Below are positions 62,674 through 64,000 of a stretch of DNA of 64,000 nucleotides, piece by piece. The number at the start of each line of letters is the position of its first letter. Positions within the stretch are counted from its first letter, which is position 1. The notes below the pieces were generated by a model. That model had not been told where the DNA came from, made no database searches, and saw only the letters and a program-made list of their open reading frames with translations. This DNA comes from Phallusia mammillata. Its lineage: Eukaryota; Chordata; Ascidiacea; Phlebobranchia; Ascidiidae. The stretch lies in contig QLIY01000466.1 of the NCBI GenBank assembly GCA_003260075.1, forward strand, positions 59,189-123,188, in the 5' to 3' direction. The position numbers were made by a program, and so were the translations under genes.

Positions 62674-62894
62674 TCGAATATTTCGTTTATTCGAATATTC
62701 CGTTTAATCGAATAATCCGTTTAATCGAATATTCCGGACAATAGAATTTTCCGTTTCATAGAATATTCCGTTTAATAGAATAATCCGTTTAATCGAATAT
62801 TCCGGACAACAGAATTTTCCGTTTCATAGAATATTCCGTTTAATAGAATATGCCGGATAATAGAATATTCCGTTTAATCGAATGATTCGTTCAA
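62674..62894 (+). repeat. 17-bp minisatellite, 13 units
   Basis: Consensus TCGAATATTCCGTTTAA. Variants such as CCGGACAA and TAGAATTTT recur in a regular order (units 4-7 resemble 8-10), suggesting a higher-order period. No length change among the 13 units. Confidence 0.87.
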
Positions 62895-62911
62895 ACGAAT
62901 ATTCCGTAAAT

Positions 62912-63460
62912 CGAAGAAAAGACCGGTTTTCGGTTGGTTTTTGCGGGAATATACCGGTTTCAAACCGGTTTTGACCGGTTTCTACCTCCTGCCGAACCTC
63001 CAAACCGGTTTAAACCGGTTTTAAAATCGAAAATTCAGACCCTAATTTTGGAAAAAAACCTAAGGCTATAGCCTTTCCGTTTTTTCGACTTTTGGGGGTC
63101 AAAAAACGAAGAAAAATCCGTTTTTTTGTGGGTTTTCACGGGAATGTTCCGGTTTCAAAGCGGTATGACCGGTTTCAAACCGGTATGACCGGTTTCTGCC
63201 TCCTGCCGACACCCGAAACCGGTTCAAACCGGTTTTAAAATCGAAAATTCAGACCCGATTTTTGAAAAAAACCTAAGGCTATAACCGTTCCGTTTTTTCG
63301 ACTTTTAGGGGTCAAAAAACGAAGAAAAATCCGGTTTTTGGTGGGTTTTCACGGGAATATTCCAGTTTCAAACCGGTTATGACCGGTTTCTGCCTCCTGC
63401 CGAACCTCCAAACCGGTTTAAACCGGTTTTGAAAATCGAAAATTTTAACCCGATTTTTGA
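62912..63460 (+). repeat. About 200-bp tandem repeat rich in palindromic CCGGTT
   Basis: Three units, starting near 62912, 63107 and 63320 (spacing 195 and 213), the last partial. Each contains CGAAGAAAA, CCGGTTTCAAACCGGT, CTGCCGAAC or CTGCCGACA, and AAACCGGTTTAAACCGG. Confidence 0.83.
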
Positions 63461-64000
63461 AATAGAGAGAAGCCTCAAGAAAGCTGATGAGCAATTTCAA
63501 GTCGATCGCTTGATTACTTTTCTCTCAGCAGACAATTTAATTGTGGCATGTCGGCCTTGTGTAGAGTGCGCACGCTTTGGGCTTGTGTATTTTTGAGCAG
63601 CCCCACAATTTTTTGTTGGTTTTGGCAAACGGCAAATTTACAAGTCACATGCGAAAACAAGCGCGAATGACTGGTAAAAACGTGCAGTAAACAGCGATAA
63701 AAACGGTCACGTGATAAGTTCGGGGCTGTGAAACTGTATGGTAAGGGAACATGCTACATAACATAATTTCGTTTGGAGTGTCACAAACATCACAGTTCAT
63801 TTTAATAATTGATTAACAATGCAGTTAAAAAGACATTATATGGTCGTTTAGAATTCATTTGGTCGTTGAAATTGTTGGAAACTTTTGAATCTGATTTGCC
63901 GCACATCATACTCGTAATGCACCTAACTCGATATGTGAAGAAGACGATGTACAGCACATTCTTTTCTATCGGTATCCACAAGGTGCTGCCTCCTTTTTTC
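63461..64000. other. Window end, no gene seen
   Basis: Unique-looking sequence with no supported gene. Confidence 0.35.

Noticed and set aside
62674-63460. CRISPR-like array
   Set aside because: Units are contiguous with no spacers, and the setting is an animal genome.

Overview
The window looks like animal genomic DNA, most likely from an ascidian tunicate such as Ciona. This is inferred from two intron-rich protocadherin genes with short GT-AG introns, AT-rich spacers, many small hAT-type and tRNA-derived elements, and near-duplicate stretches that differ by a few percent, as two alleles of a very heterozygous animal would. No bacterial, viral or CRISPR features were seen.

Two paralogous protocadherin genes lie head to tail on the minus strand. 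Gene A (16325 down to 3914) has 19 coding exons that join in one frame of 3234 nt (1077 residues). Gene B (45697 down to 38286) has 17 coding exons joining to 3477 nt (1158 residues). Each encodes a signal peptide, six cadherin (EC) repeats, one membrane helix and a long cytoplasmic tail. Both tails carry the same cysteine-rich motif, CTELCxxYGHSDxCWMP. Intron phases match almost one for one, so the pair arose by tandem duplication. Gene A has two introns that B lacks.

Positions 1-3900 hold nested hAT-like elements and a tRNA-derived SINE. The 22 kb between the genes (16.4-38.2 kb) and the 18 kb upstream of gene B (45.7-64 kb) hold no gene I can support. They contain hAT-like elements (several with exact 8-bp target duplications), a fold-back retroelement family with a hammerhead-ribozyme-like core, and at 62.67-63.46 kb a 17-bp minisatellite next to a ~200-bp CCGGTT-rich tandem repeat.

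Twenty times the plus strand carries a run of exactly 10 C (11 where a C is native next to it). Nineteen of these sit between two near-identical direct copies of the local sequence. Fixed length, single strand and allele-like divergence point to assembly joins (unmerged haplotype overlaps with a filled gap), not biology. One join duplicates part of a gene A exon.

The most unusual sequence signal is the palindrome TGACGTCA, found about 20 times against roughly one expected, mostly inside the two genes and often in coding exons. I did not find a clearly new multi-gene system.
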